From the NCBI RefSeq assembly GCF_008831285.2, contig NW_022205058.1:1-26492 (forward strand): a DNA stretch of 26,492 nt, read 5' to 3'. Under the pieces are notes generated by a model that was given only the letters and a program-made list of their open reading frames with translations, was not told the origin of the DNA and ran no database searches. Positions 1 to 11,681 of the stretch are shown here, piece by piece. The stretch is from Nymphaea colorata. Taxonomy: Eukaryota; Streptophyta; Magnoliopsida; Nymphaeales; Nymphaeaceae. The position numbers and the translations under genes are program-made. The number at the start of each line of letters is the position of its first letter. Positions within the stretch are counted from its first letter, which is position 1.

Positions 1-2110
1 GAATGTTAGAAGAGAATGGCACCGGAGTTGTGATGATCTGACGGTCGGATCTCTAGGAAATTCGCCGGAAACAGGAAGAGGTCGGCGGCAGAGCTTGTCA
101 GGAACCAGCCGGTGTGTTCTTGCTTTTCCGGCATCGATTCTCCACCAAATCCGAAAGTTCCAAAAGCAAACTTGTAGCTGACTTCGAGAGAATGCCGTGG
201 AAGCAAAAGACCCAAAAGATCTCGCCGATTTGGAGTCCGATCGAGGAGAAAGAAGCGTCGACTTGCTGAGGCCTGCACGCTTTCTATTCTGCCCGAAACT
301 TCTCCTTATCGCAGAAATCTGTCGTTGAGGAAGACCAGAAGCTAGAACGGTCGTCTAGACGCGTTCTCCTTGGCTCGCCAAGCCCACCCTCTCGGTTTGG
401 TCGTGGTCACCAAACCGGCGATGGGTTCGCAGTTTGTGTGAGTTGGGGACGACGACGGAGGTTGAAGAGCCCGCCGGTTCTTCAAACCTGTGAGCTCCCG
501 GTAGAGAAACACTAGAGGAGGTTGAGAAGAGGGGAAGATCACCACCGTGATCTTCGGTTTCAGAGAAAGAGCTTCAACAAGCCCTCGGGTGAAGAGGAGT
601 TGCAGACGAGAGGAGGAAGAGGAGGCGGCGCCTGAAGATGGCTCTCTCATTCAAAAACATTACTCAAAATCCATTACATAACTTACCATAGCACTGTAGC
701 ATTATCTATTTACACTGTAGCGCTTACCGGGACGGTCTAAGTCTAGTCCCGGGTCGGCGCATGAACGGGTCGATACACCAACGTATCGAGCTAAACTCTT
801 AGAACTAGGACCGGTATCAGAAAACCGATCCGTTACAAAATCGAGCCGTCTCGGTCTGTCTCAGTCACTGAACCGGTTCGGTCTGAGGGTGGATCCTGAT
901 CCACGGATCTGCTCTGTCGCTCCTGTCCAGGACCTGCTCCGAATCTGACTGAATTTGGATCAACTGTTCGGGTCTGGATCTCCTGTATCGAATCCATGGT
1001 CAAACCTGGTCCGCTGCGCACCTCTGGTTAACCTGTCTGGGCTCTGGTCAACGGACCGGGGCTCGGTCAAATGGAACAACTGGGCTCGTGGTGCTAGATG
1101 GGCTCGAGGATAACCACCCTAGCCTTTCTAAAGGCATTTAGAACACGAACCATAGCCTCACAATGAATCTCGGCAGGGGCTAGGAAGCCTATCGGCAGAA
1201 AATAACCTCCTGTGATTTTCGACAGGGGCTAGATGGTGACTGCGGCAATCCTGCGTCGCTCGGCGGCTCGCCCTTGCCCGGCTGGCCTTTCGGCATTCGG
1301 CGTGCGGCAGCGCTCGGCCGGCCTGGCACGCGGCGGCACCCTGTCTTGGCTGGCCAGGCAGCGTCGTCTGCCCTGCTCGGTGCCTGTCTCCTCTGCGGCC
1401 GACGCTGTCGGCCGTTTGTTCAGCAGTCGTTCGAGGGTTTTGCTGCGACCGAACGACGTCTACCAGGAAGTGGCAGTGATGTCCAGCTGATTCTCTCGAT
1501 CCGTTGCTGTTCAGAGGGCACCAGCACGCTCAAGGAAGGATGAACACCAGGGAGATGAAGCACGACGCCGTGGAAGCTCAGTTCGTCAAGGAGTAGACCA
1601 CCAGAACTTGGATTACACAGTTTCTGGAAACAGGTGACCCGCCAGACCTTTGCTGCTTCAAAAATCCCAAAATTCGTAGGGAGCTCCAAAAATGCTGAAA
1701 TTTGACTGAGAGGAAGCCAACATCCAGAGGATTAGACGCCCCAAAAATGGAGGCCAACCGAGCACTGCTGGTCCAAGTGGTTGAGCCCTGAAGTTCGTCG
1801 AAAATCTACTCGCCCAGGAACAGCGTTTCTGTTTTCTCAGTAGAATTCGACCTTCCGAACTTCAAATCGGACAAACCACGAGAATCTCGCCATGAAACGG
1901 TATGGATGAAAAGATAATTAAAAAACGAAGAGTTCTAGAGTCAAAACATTACAGATTCGCAGGGAATCCCAAGATAGAGCCGGATCTTGGGTCGCAGCGG
2001 TGACAGGCGGCGAAACTCGAAATCGCCGCCTATTTCCGCTAGATGCCGTCCGGGATCTCTCACCCGCCAACCACCGTCGATCTTCGCGAAACTGATGGGT
2101 TGAAGCGCAC
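1..2110. repeat. Array unit U1 (type A, many single-base gaps)
   Basis: Full-length in layout but about 31 bp shorter than the 2,141 bp standard, because of many scattered one- to two-base losses. Examples are CTTCGAGAGAATG near 182 for CTTCGAGGAGAATG, CTGTCCAGG near 925 for CTGCTCCAGG, and GGACCGGGGCTC near 1052 for GGACCGCGGGGCTC. It carries the type A states: TGTAAATAG, GGTATCAG, and TAG after GTCAAGGAG. The window begins at the register point chosen here, so bases to the left presumably continue the array. Confidence 0.95.
706..904 (-). promoter_or_regulatory. Degenerate promoter module of U1
   Basis: TGTAAATAG at the TATA position. One-base losses (AGGACCGG, ACAAAATCG, CTGAGGGTGG) disturb spacing among the palindromes. 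Confidence 0.42.
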
Positions 2111-4239
2111 GAATGTTAGGAAGAGAATGGCACGGAGTTGTGATGATCTGACGGTCGGATCTCTAGGAAATTCACAGAAACAGGAAGAGGTCGGCGGCGG
2201 AGCTTGTCAGGAACCAGCCGGTGTGTTCTTGCTTTTCCGGATCGATTCTCCACCAAATCCGAAAGTTCAAAAGCAAACTTGTAGCTGACTTCGAGGAGAA
2301 TGCCGTGGAAGCAAAGAACCAAAAGATCTCGCCGATTTGGAGTCCGATCGAGGAGAAAGAAGCGTCGACTTGCTGAGGCCTGCACGCTTTCTATTCTGCC
2401 CGAAACTTCTCCTTATCGCAGAAATCTGTCGTTGAGGAAGACCAGAAGCTAGAACGGTCGTCTAGACGCGTTCTCCTTGGCTGCCAAGCCCACCCTCTCG
2501 GTTTGGTCGTGGTCACCAAACCGGCGATGGGTTCGCAGTTCGTGTGAGTTGGGGACGACGACGGAGGTTGAAGAGCCCGCCGGTTCTTCAAACCTATGAG
2601 CTCCCGGTAGAGAAACACTAGAGGAGGTTGAGAAGAGGGGAAGATCACCACCGTGATCTTCGGTTTCAGAGAAAGAGCTTCAACAAGCCCTCGGGTGAAG
2701 AGGAGTTGCAGACGAGAGGAGGAAGAAGGAGGCGGCGCCTGAAGAGGCTTCTCTCATTCAAAAACATTACTCAAAATCCATTACAGAACTTACTCTAGCA
2801 CTGTAGCATTATATATTTACATTGTAGCGCTTACCGGGACGGTCTAAGTCTAGTCCGGGTCGGCGCATGAACCGGGTCGATACACCAACGTATCGAGCTA
2901 AACTCTTAGAACTAGGAACCGGTATCAGAAAACGATTCGTTACAAAAATCGAGCCGTCTCGGTCTGTCTCAGTCACTGAACCGGTTCGGTCTGAAGGGTG
3001 GATCCTGATCCACGGATCTGCTCTGTCGCTCCTGCTCCAGGACCTGCTCCGAATCTGACTGAATTTGGATCAACTGTTTGGGTCTGGATCTCCTGTATCG
3101 AATCCATGGTCAAACCTGGTCCGCTGCGCACCTCTGGTTAAACCTGTCTGGGCTCTGGTCAACGGACCGCGGGGCTCGGTCAAATGGAACGAACTGGGCT
3201 CGGTGGTGCTCAGATGGGCTCGAGGGATAACCACCCTAGCCTTTCTAAAGGCATCTAGAACACGAACCATAGCCTCACAATGAATCTCGGCAGGGGCTGG
3301 GCAAGCCTGTCGGCAGAAAATAACCTCCTGTGATTTTCGACAGGGGCTAGATGGTGACTGCGGCAATCCTGCGTCGCTCGGCGGACTCGCCCTTGCCCGG
3401 CTGGCCTTTCGGCATTCGGCGTGCGGCAGCGCTCGGCGCGGCCTGGCACGCGGCGGCACCCTCTCTTGGCTGGCCAGGCAGCGTCGTCTGCCCTGCTCGG
3501 TGCCTGTCTCCTCTGCGGCCGACGCTGTCGGCCGTTTGTCCAGCAGTCGTTCGAGGGTTTTGGTTGCGACCGAACGACGTCTACCAGGAAGTGGCAGTGA
3601 TGTCCAGCTGATTTCGTCGATCCGTTGCTGTTCAGAGGGCACCAGCACGCTCAGAGGAAGGATCAACACCAGGGAGATGAAGCACGACGCCGTGGAAGCT
3701 CAGTTCGTCAAGGAGTAGACCACCCGAACTTGGATTACAAGTTTCTGGAAACAGGTGACCCGCCAGACCTTTGCTGCTTAAAAAATCCCCAAAATTCGTA
3801 CGGAGCTCCAAAAATGCTGAAATTTGGCTGAGAGGAAGCCAACATTAGGGGATTAGACGCCCCAAAAATGGAGGCCAACCGAGCACTGTTGGTCCAAGTC
3901 GTTGAGCCCTGAAGTTCGTCGGAAAATCTACTTCGCCCAGGAACAGCGTTTCTGTTTTCTCAGCAGAATCCGACCTTCCGAACATCAAATCGTACAAACC
4001 ACGAGGAATCTCGCCATGAAACGGTATGGATGAAAAGATAATTAAAAAACAAAGAGTTCTAGAGTCAAAACATCACCAGATTCGCAGGGAATCCCAAGAT
4101 AGAGCCGGATCTTGGGTCGCAGCGGTGACAGGCGGCGAAACTCGGAAATCACCGCCTATTTCTGCCAGATTCCGTCCGGGATCTCTCACGCCGCCATCCA
4201 CCGTCGGATCTTCGCGAAACTTGATGGGTTGAAGCGCAC
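2111..4239. repeat. Array unit U2 (type A)
   Basis: 2,129 bp, with several one-base losses in its first half (GGCACGGAG near 2140, TTTCCGGATCGA near 2236, GGCTGCCAAG near 2480). Its right end carries a private set of variants shared with U5: CTGCTTAAAAAATC, ACATTAGGGG, GCACTGTTGG, CAGCAGAATC, AACAAAGAG and CATCACCAG. Confidence 0.95.
2813..3013 (-). promoter_or_regulatory. Degenerate promoter module of U2
   Basis: The TATA position reads TGTAAATATATAATG on the minus strand, so a TATATA sits a few bases downstream of the lost box. The downstream CT-rich leader is intact. Confidence 0.45.
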
Positions 4240-6380
4240 GAATGTTAGGAAGAGAATGGCACCGGAGTTGTGATGATCTGACGGTCGGATCTCTAGGAAA
4301 TTCACCGGAAACAGGAAGAGGTCGGCGGCGGAGCTTGTCAAGAACCAGCCGGTGTGTTCTTGCTTTTCCGGCATCGATTCTCCACCAAATCCGAAAGTTC
4401 CAAAAGCAAACTTGTAGCTGACTTCGAGGAGAATGCCGTGGAAGCAAAAGAACCAAAAGATCTCGTCGATTTGGAGTCCGATCGAGGAGAAAGAAGCGTC
4501 GACTTGCTGAGGCCTGCACGCTTTCTATTCTGCCCGAAACTTCTCCTTATCGCAGAAATCTGTCGTTGAGGAAGACCAGAAGCTAGAACGGTCGTCTAGA
4601 CGCGTTCTCCTTGGCTCGCCAAGCCCACCCTCTCGGTTTGGTCGTGGTCACCAAACCGGCGATGGGTTCGCAGTTTGTGTGAGTTGGGGACGACGACGGA
4701 GGTTGAAGAGCCCGCCGGTTCTTCAAACCTGTGAGCTCCCGGTAGAGAAACACTAGAGGAGGTTGAGAAGAGGGGAAGATCACCACCGTGATCTTCGGTT
4801 TCAGAGAAAGAGCTTCAACAAGCCCTCGGGTGAAGAGGAGTTGCAGACGAGAGGAGGAAGAAGGAGGCGGCGCCTGAAGATGCTTCTCTCATTCAAAAAC
4901 ATTACTCAAAATCCATTACATAACTTACCATAGCACTGTAGCATTATCTATTTACAGTGTAGCGCTTACCGGGACGGTCTAAGTCTAGTCCCGGGTCGGC
5001 GCATGAACCGGGTCGATACACCAACGTATCGAGCTAAACTCTTAGAACTAGGAACCGGTATCAGAAAACCGATCCGTTACAAAAATCGAGCCGTCTCGGT
5101 CTGTCTCAGTCACTGAACTGGTTCGGTCTGAAGGGTGGATCCTGATCCACGGATCTGCTCTGTCGCTCCTGCTCCAGGACCTGCTCCGAATCTGACTGAA
5201 TTTGGATCAACTGTTCGGATCTGGATCTCCTGTATCGAATCCATGGTCAAACCTGGTCCGCTGCGCACCTCTGGTTAAACCTGTCTGGGCTCTGGTCAAC
5301 GGACCGCGGGGCTCAGTCAAATGGAACGAACTGGGCTCGTTGGTGCTCAGATGGGCTCGAAGGATAACCACCCTAGCCTTTCTAAAGGCATTTAGAACAC
5401 GAACCATAGCCTCACAATGAATCTCAGCAGGGGCTAGGCAAGCCTATCGGCAGAAAATAACCTCCCTGTGATTTTCGACAGGGGCTAGACGGTGACTGCG
5501 GCAATCCTGCGTCGCTCGGCGGTCTCGCCCTTGCCCGGCTGGCCTTTCGGCATTCGGCGTGCGGCAGCGCTCGGCGCGGCCCGGCACGCGGCGGCACCCT
5601 GTCTTGGTTGGCCAGGCAGCGTCGTCTGCCCTGCTCGGCGCCTGTCTCCTCTGCGGCCGACGCTGTCGGCCGTCTGTACAGCAGTCGTTCGAGGGTTTTG
5701 GCTGCGAGCGAAGGACGTCTACCAGGAAGTGGCAGTGATGTCCAGCTGATTCTCGTCGATCCGTTCCTGTTCAGAGGGCACCAGCACGCTCAGAGGAAGG
5801 ATGAACACCAGGGAGATGAAGCACGACGCCGTGGAAGCTCAGTTCGTCGAGGAGTAGACCACCCGAACTTGGAGTACACAGTTTCTGGAAACAGGTGACC
5901 TGCCAGACCTTTGCTGCTTCAAAAAATCCCCAAAATTCGTAGGGAGCTCCAAAAATGCTGAAATTTGGCTGAGAGGAAGCCAACATCTAGGGATTAGACG
6001 GCCCAAAAATGGAGGCCAACCGAGCACTGCTGGTCCAAGTCGTTGAGCCCTGAAGTTCATCGGAAAATCTACTTTGCCCAGGAACAGCGTTTCTGTTTTC
6101 TCAGTAGAATCCGACCTTCCGAACATCAAATCGGATAAACCACGAGGAATCTCGCCATGAAACGGTATGGATGAAAAGATAATTAAAAAACGAAGAGTTC
6201 TAGAGTCAAAACATTACCAGATTCGTAGGGAATCCCAAGATAGAGCCGGATCTTGGGTCGCAGCGGTGACAGGCGGCGAAACTCGGAAATCGCCGCCTAT
6301 TTCCGCCAGATTCGGTCCAGGATCTCTCACACCGCCAACCACCGTCGGATCTTCGCGAAACTTGATGGGTTGAAGCGCAC
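4240..6380. repeat. Array unit U3 (type A, reference length)
   Basis: 2,141 bp, essentially free of small gaps, and a good reference for type A. It shares with U6 the variants GGGCTCGTTGGTG (near 5333) and CCTATCGGCAG followed by CCTCCCTGTG (near 5443-5468). Confidence 0.96.
4948..5150 (-). promoter_or_regulatory. Degenerate promoter module of U3
   Basis: TGTAAATAG at the TATA position. GAACTGGTTC replaces GAACCGGTTC near 5115. The CCGGGAC, TCGATAC and GTGGATC pairs are intact. Confidence 0.45.
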
Positions 6381-6660
6381 GAATGTTAGGAAGAGAATGG
6401 CACCGGAGTTGTGATGATCTGACGGTCGGATCTCTAGGAAATTCACCGGAAACAGGAAGAGGTCGGCGGCGGAGCTTGTCAGGAACCAGCCGGTGTGTTC
6501 TTGCTTTTCCGGCATCGATTCTCCACCAAATCCGAAAGTTACAAAAGCAAACTTGTAGCTGACTTCGAGGAGAATGCCGTGGAAGCAAAAGAACCAAAAG
6601 ATCTCGTCGATTTGGAGTCCGATCGAGGAGAAAGAAGCGTCGACTTGCTGAGGCCTGCAC
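6214..6660 (-). other. Recurrent open frame, 148 codons, best seen in U3/U4 (doubtful coding)
   Basis: This minus-strand frame (MQASASRRFF... to ...WDSLRIW) is open at the same place in several units (4073-4519, 6214-6660, 12299-12745, 14437-14883, 16578-17024, 21719-22165) and broken or shortened in others. The product is rich in R, S, P and L and matches no domain I know. Other frames on both strands are open across the same stretch, so conservation of the frame mostly reflects copy identity. Its last codon overlaps a GT donor-like site (CTG|GTAATG), so it could be the end of an exon of a leader transcript from the minus-strand promoter of the unit to its right. Low confidence as a gene. 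Confidence 0.2.
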
Positions 6661-8521
6661 GCTTTCTATTCTGCCCGAAACTTTTTCTTATCGCACAAAT
6701 CTGTCGTTGAGGAAGACCAGAAGCTAGAACGGTCGTCTAGACGCGTTCTCTTTGGCTCGCCAAGCCCACCCTCTCGGTTTGGTCGTGGTCACCAAACCGG
6801 CGATGGGTTCGCAGTTCGTGTGAGTTGGGGACGACGACGGAGGTTGAAGAGCCCGCCGGTTCTTCAAACCTGTGAGCTCCCGGTAGAGAAACAATAGAGG
6901 AGGTTGAGAAGAGGGGAAGATCACCACCGTGATCTTCGGTTTCAGAGAAAGAGCTTCAACAAGCCCTCGGGTGAAGAGGAGTTGCAGACGAGAGGAGGAA
7001 GAAGGAGGCGCCGCCTGAAGAGGCTTCTCTCATTCAAAAACATTACTCAAAATCCATTACATAACTTACCCTAGCACTGTAGCATTATCTATTTACATTG
7101 TAGCGCTTACCGGGACGGTCTAAGTCTAGTCCCGGGTCGACTCATAAACCGGGTCGATACAACAACATATCGAGCTAAACTCTTAGAACTAGGAACCGGT
7201 ATCAGAAAACCGATTCGTTACAAAAATCGAGCCGTCTCGGTCTGTCTCAGTCACTGAACCGGTTCGGTCTGAAGGGTGGATCCTGATCCACGGATCTGCT
7301 CTGTCGCTCCTGCTCCAGGACCTGCTCCGAATCTGACTGAATTTGGATCAACTGTTCGGGTCTGGATCTCCTATATCGAATCCATGGTCAAACCTGGTCC
7401 GCTGCGCACCTCTGGTTAAACCTGTCTGGGCTCTGGTCAACGGACCGCGGGGCTCGGTCAAATGGAACGAACTGGGCTCGGTGGTGCTGAGATGAGCTCG
7501 AGTGATAACCTCCCTAGCCTTTCTAAAGGCATTTAGAACCCGAACCATAGCCTCACAATGAATCTCGGCAGGGGCTGGGCAAGCCTGTCGGCAGAAAATG
7601 ACCTCCTTGTGATTTTCGACAGGGGCTAGACGGTGACTACGGCAATCCTGCGTCGCTCGGCGGTCTCGCCCTTGCCCGGCTGGCCTTTCGGCATTCGGCG
7701 TGCGGCAGCGCTCGGCGCGGCCCGGCACGCGGCGGCACCCTGTCTTGGCTGGCAGGCAGCGTCGTCTGCCCTGCTCGGCGCCTGTCTCCTCTGCGGCCGA
7801 CGCTGTCGGCCGTCTGTCCAGCAGTCGTTCGAGGGTTTTGGCTGCGAGCGAAGGACGTCTACCAGGAAGTGGCAGTGATGTCCAGCTGATTCTCGTCGAT
7901 CCGTTGCTGTTCAGAGGGCACCAGCACGCTCAGAGGAAGGATGAACACCAGGGAGATGAAGCACGACGCCGTGGAAGCTCAGTTCGTCGAGGAGTAGACC
8001 ACCCGAACTTGGATTACACAGTTTCTGGAAACAGGTGACCTGCCAGACCTTTGCTGCTTCAAAAAATCTCCAAAATTCGTAGGGAGCTCCAAAAATGCTG
8101 AAATTTGGCTGAGAGGAAGCCAACATCTAGGGGATTAGACGCCCCAAAAATGGAGGCCAACCGAGCATTGCTGGTCCAAGTCGTTGAGCCCTGAAGTTCG
8201 TCGGAAAATCTACTTCGCCCAGGAACAGCGTTTCCGTTTTCTCAGTAGAATCCGACCTTCCGAACATCAAATCGGACAAACCACGAGGAATCACGCCATG
8301 AAACGGTATGGATGAAAAGATAATTAAAAAACGAAGAGTTCTAGAGTCAAAACATTACCAGATTCGCAGGGAATCCCAAGATAGAGCCGGATCTTGGGTC
8401 GCAGCGGTGACAGGCGGCGAAACTCAAAAATCGCCGCCTATTTCCGCCAGATTCCGTCCGGGATCTCTCACGCTACCATCCACCGTCGGATCTTCGCAAA
8501 ACTTGATAGGTTGAAGCGCAC
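6381..8521. repeat. Array unit U4 (type A, reference length)
   Basis: 2,141 bp. It shares CTCGAGTGATAACCTCC (near 7497) and CTCCTTGTGATTTTC (near 7602) with U7 and U8, rather than with its neighbour U3. The GTATCGA palindrome arm is changed to ATATCGA near 7167. Confidence 0.96.
7089..7291 (-). promoter_or_regulatory. Degenerate promoter module of U4
   Basis: TGTAAATAG at the TATA position with ATTGTAGC beside it. CATATCGA breaks the TCGATAC/GTATCGA pair, and GGTCGACTCATAAACC replaces the usual GGTCGGCGCATGAACC. Confidence 0.45.
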
Positions 8522-9229
8522 GAATGTTAGGAAGAGAATGGCACCGGAGTTGTGTTGATCTGACGGTCGGATCTCTAGGAAATTCGCCGGAAACAGGAAG
8601 AGGTCGGCGGCGGAGCTTGTCAGGAACCAGCCGGTGTGTTCTTGCTTTTCCGGCATCGATTCTCCACCAAATCCGAAAGTTCCAAAAGCAAACTTGTAGC
8701 TGACTTCGAGGAGAATGCCGTGGAAGCAAAAGAACCAAAAGATCTCGCCGATTTGGAGTCCGATCGAGGAGAAAGAAGCGTCGACTTGCTGAGGCCTGCA
8801 CGCTTTCTATTCTGCCCGAAACTTCTCCTTATCGCAGAAATCTGTCGTTGAGGAAGACCAGAAGCTAGAACGGTCGTCTAGACGCGTTCTCCTTGGCTCG
8901 CCAAGCCCACCCTCTCGGTTTGGTCGTGGTCACCAAACCGGCGATGGGTTCGCAGTTCGTGTGAGTTGGGGACGACGACGGAGGTTGAAGAGCCCGCCGG
9001 TTCTTCAAACCTGTGAGCTCCCGGTAGAGAAACACTAGAGGAGGTTGAGAAGAGGGGAAGATCACCACCGTGATCTTCGGTTTCAGAGAAAGAGCTTCAA
9101 CAAGCCCTCGGGTGAAGAGGAGTTGCAGACGAGAGGAGGAAGAATGAGGCGGCGCCTGAAGACGCTTCTCTCATTCAAAAACATTACTCAAAATCCATTA
9201 CATAACTTACCCTAGCATTGTAGCATTAT

Positions 9230-9432
9230 CTATTTACACTGTAGCGCTTACCGGGACGGTCTAAGTCTAGTCCCGGGTCGGCGCATGAACCGGGTCGATA
9301 CACCAACGTATCGAGCTAAGCTCTTAGAACTAGGAACCGGTATCAAAAAACCGATCCGTTACAAAAATCGAGCCGTCTCGGTCTGTCTCAGTCACTGAAC
9401 GGGTTCGGTCTGAAGGGTGGATCCTGATCCAC
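9230..9432 (-). promoter_or_regulatory. Degenerate promoter module of U5
   Basis: TGTAAATAG at the TATA position. GAACGGGTTC replaces the perfect palindrome GAACCGGTTC near 9398. Confidence 0.45.
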
Positions 9433-9532
9433 GGATCTGCTCTGTCGCTCCTGCTCCAGGACCTGCTCCGAATCTGACTGAATCTGGATCAACTGTTCGG
9501 GTCTGGATCTCCTGTATCGAATCCATGGTCAA

Positions 9533-9542
9533 ACCTGGACCA
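9533..9542. other. Deletion junction in U5 (~484 bp lost)
   Basis: CAAACCTGG is joined to CCAGCTGATTCTCG. In U4 the corresponding points are about 7397 and 7881. Little or no homology is visible at the junction. Confidence 0.9.
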
Positions 9543-10876
9543 GCTGATTCTCGTCGATCCGTTGCTGTTCAGAGGGCTCCAGCATGCTCAGAGGAAGGAT
9601 GAACACCAGGGAGATGAAGCACGACGCCGTGGAAGCTCAGTTCGTCAAGTAGTAGACCACCCGAACTTGGATTACACAGTTTCTGGAAACAGGTGACCCG
9701 CCAGACCTTTGCTGCTTAAAAAAATCCCCAAAATTCGTAGGGAGCTCCAAAAATGCTGCAATTTGGCTGAGAGGAAGCCAACATTAGGGGATTAGACGCC
9801 CCAAAAATGGAGGCCAACCGAGCACTGTTGGTCCAAGTCGTTGAGCCCTGAAGTTCGTCGGAAAATCTACTTCGCCCAGGAACAGCGTTTTTGTTTTCTC
9901 AGCAGAATCCGACCTTCCGAACATCAAATCGGACAAACCACAAGGAATCTCGCCATGAAACGGTATGGATGAAAAGATAATTAAAAAACAAAGAGTTCTA
10001 GAGTCAAAACATCACCAGATTCGCAGGGAATCCCAAGATAGAGCCGGATGTTGGGTCGCAGCGGTGACAGGCGGCGAAACTCGGAAATCGCCGCCTATTT
10101 CCGCCGGATTCCGTCCGGGATCTCTCACGCCGCCATCCACCGTCGGATCTTCGCGAAACTTGATGGGTTGAAGCGCACAAATGTTAGGAAGAGAATGGCA
10201 CCGGAGTTGTGATGATCTGACGGTCGGATCTCATGGAAATTCACCGGAAACAGGAAGAGGTCGGCGGCAGAGCTTGTCAGGAACCAGCCGGTGTGTTCTT
10301 GCTTTTCCGGCATCGATTCTCCACCAAATCCGAAAGTTCCAAAAGCAAACTTGTAGCTGACCTCGAGGAGAATGCCGTGGAAGCAAAAGAACCAAAAGAT
10401 CTCGACAATTTGGAGTCCGATCGAGGAGAAAGAAGCATCGACTTGCTGAGGCCTGCACGCTTTCTATTCTGCCCGAAACTTCTCCTTATCGCAGAAATCT
10501 GTCGTTGAGGAAGACCAGAAGCTAGAACGGTCGTCTAGACCCGTTCTCCTTGGCTCGCCAAGCCCACCCTCTTGGTTTGGTCGTGGTCACCAAACCGGCG
10601 ATGGGTTCGTAGTTCGTGTGAGTTGAGGACCTCGAAGAGCCCGCCGGTTCTTCAAACCTGTGAGCTCCCGGTAGAGAAACACTAGAGGAGGTTGAGAAGA
10701 GGGGAAGATCACCACCGTGATCTTCGGTTTCAGAGAAAGAGCTTCAACAAGCCCTCGGGTGAAGAGGAGTTGCAGACGAGAGGAGGAAGAAGGAGGCGGC
10801 GCCTGAAGAGGCTTCTCTCATTCAAAAACATTACTCAAAATCCATTACATAACTTACCCTAGCACTGTAGCATTAT

Positions 10877-11079
10877 CTATTTACATTGTAGCGCTTACCG
10901 GGACGGTCTAAGTCTAGTCCCGGGTCGGCGCATGAACCGGGTCGATACAACAACGTATCGAGCTAAACTCTTAGAACTAGGAACCGGTATCAGAAAACCG
11001 ATCCGTTACAAAAATCGAGCCGTCTCGGTCTGTCTCAGTCACTGAACCGGTTCGGTCTGAAGGGTGGATCCTGATCCAC
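10877..11079 (-). promoter_or_regulatory. Degenerate promoter module of U6
   Basis: TGTAAATAG at the TATA position, followed on the + strand by ATTGTAGC instead of ACTGTAGC, a state shared with U2 and U4. The loop of the TCGATAC/GTATCGA pair is AACAAC. Confidence 0.45.
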
Positions 11080-11371
11080 GGATCTGCTCTGTCGCTCCTG
11101 CTCCAGGACCTGCTCCGAATCTGACTGAATCTGGATCAACTGTTCGGGTCTGGATCTCCTGTATCGAATCCATGGTCAAACCTGGTCCGCTGCGCACCTC
11201 TGGTTAAACCTGTCTGGGCTCTGGTCAACGGACCGCGGGGCTCGGTCAAATGGAACGAACTGGGCTCGTTGGTGCTCAGATGGGCTCGAGGGATAACCAC
11301 CCTAGCCTTTCTAAAGGCATTTAGAACACGAACCATAGCCTCACAATGAATCTCGGCAGGGGCTGGGCAAG

Positions 11372-11681
11372 CCTATCGGCAGAAAATAACCTCCCTGTGA
11401 TTTTCGACAGGGGCTAGATGGTGACTGCGGCAATCCTGCGTCGCTCGGCGGTCTAGCCCTTGCGCGGCTCGCCTTTCGGCATTCGGCGTGCGGCAGCACT
11501 CGGCGCGGCCTGGCACGCGGCGGCACCCTATCGGTAGAAAATAACCTCCCTGTGATTTTCGACAGGGGCTAGATGGTGACTGCGGCAATCCTGCGTCGCT
11601 CGGCGGTCTCGCCCTTGCCCGGCTGGCCTTTCGGCATTCGGTGTGCGGCAGCACTCGGCGCGGCCTGGCACGCGGCGGCAC
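11372..11681. repeat. 155 bp tandem duplication inside U6
   Basis: CCTATCGG starts at 11372 and again at 11527. Both copies run through AAAATAACCTCCCTGTG, the CTGCGGCAATCC word and the start of the GC-rich block to CGGCGGCACCCT. The copies differ at several bases (GTCTAGCCCTTGCGCGG against GTCTCGCCCTTGCCCGG), so the event is not brand new or one copy was converted. No other unit has it. Confidence 0.92.

Larger units (their letters stand above)
8522..10178. repeat. Array unit U5 (type A, ~484 bp internal deletion)
   Basis: 1,657 bp. The sequence jumps at about 9538 from AAACCTGG, in the GGTCAA-rich segment, to CCAGCTGATTCTCG, beyond the GC-rich block. The whole GC-rich block is missing. The right end has the U2-like private variants. 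Confidence 0.95.

Noticed and set aside
815-823. GGTATCAGA resembling the core of a plant LTR retrotransposon primer-binding site (initiator Met tRNA)
   Set aside because: It lies on the strand opposite to the TATA box, is not preceded by an LTR-type CA end, lacks the rest of the tRNA match, and becomes GGTTTCAGA in type B, where it is simply one arm of a palindrome.
4186-4569. Overlapping recurrent frames of 62, 71 and 148 codons on both strands as real genes
   Set aside because: Three different frames are open across the same DNA in most units, have no recognisable domain and are broken in others. Openness follows from copy identity and GC-rich composition.
6996-7015. Purine-rich tract (GAGAGGAGGAAGAAGGAGG) as a polypurine tract
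   Set aside because: It sits just downstream of the minus-strand TATA region, where its complement makes an ordinary CT-rich leader. No LTR start follows it in a convincing way.
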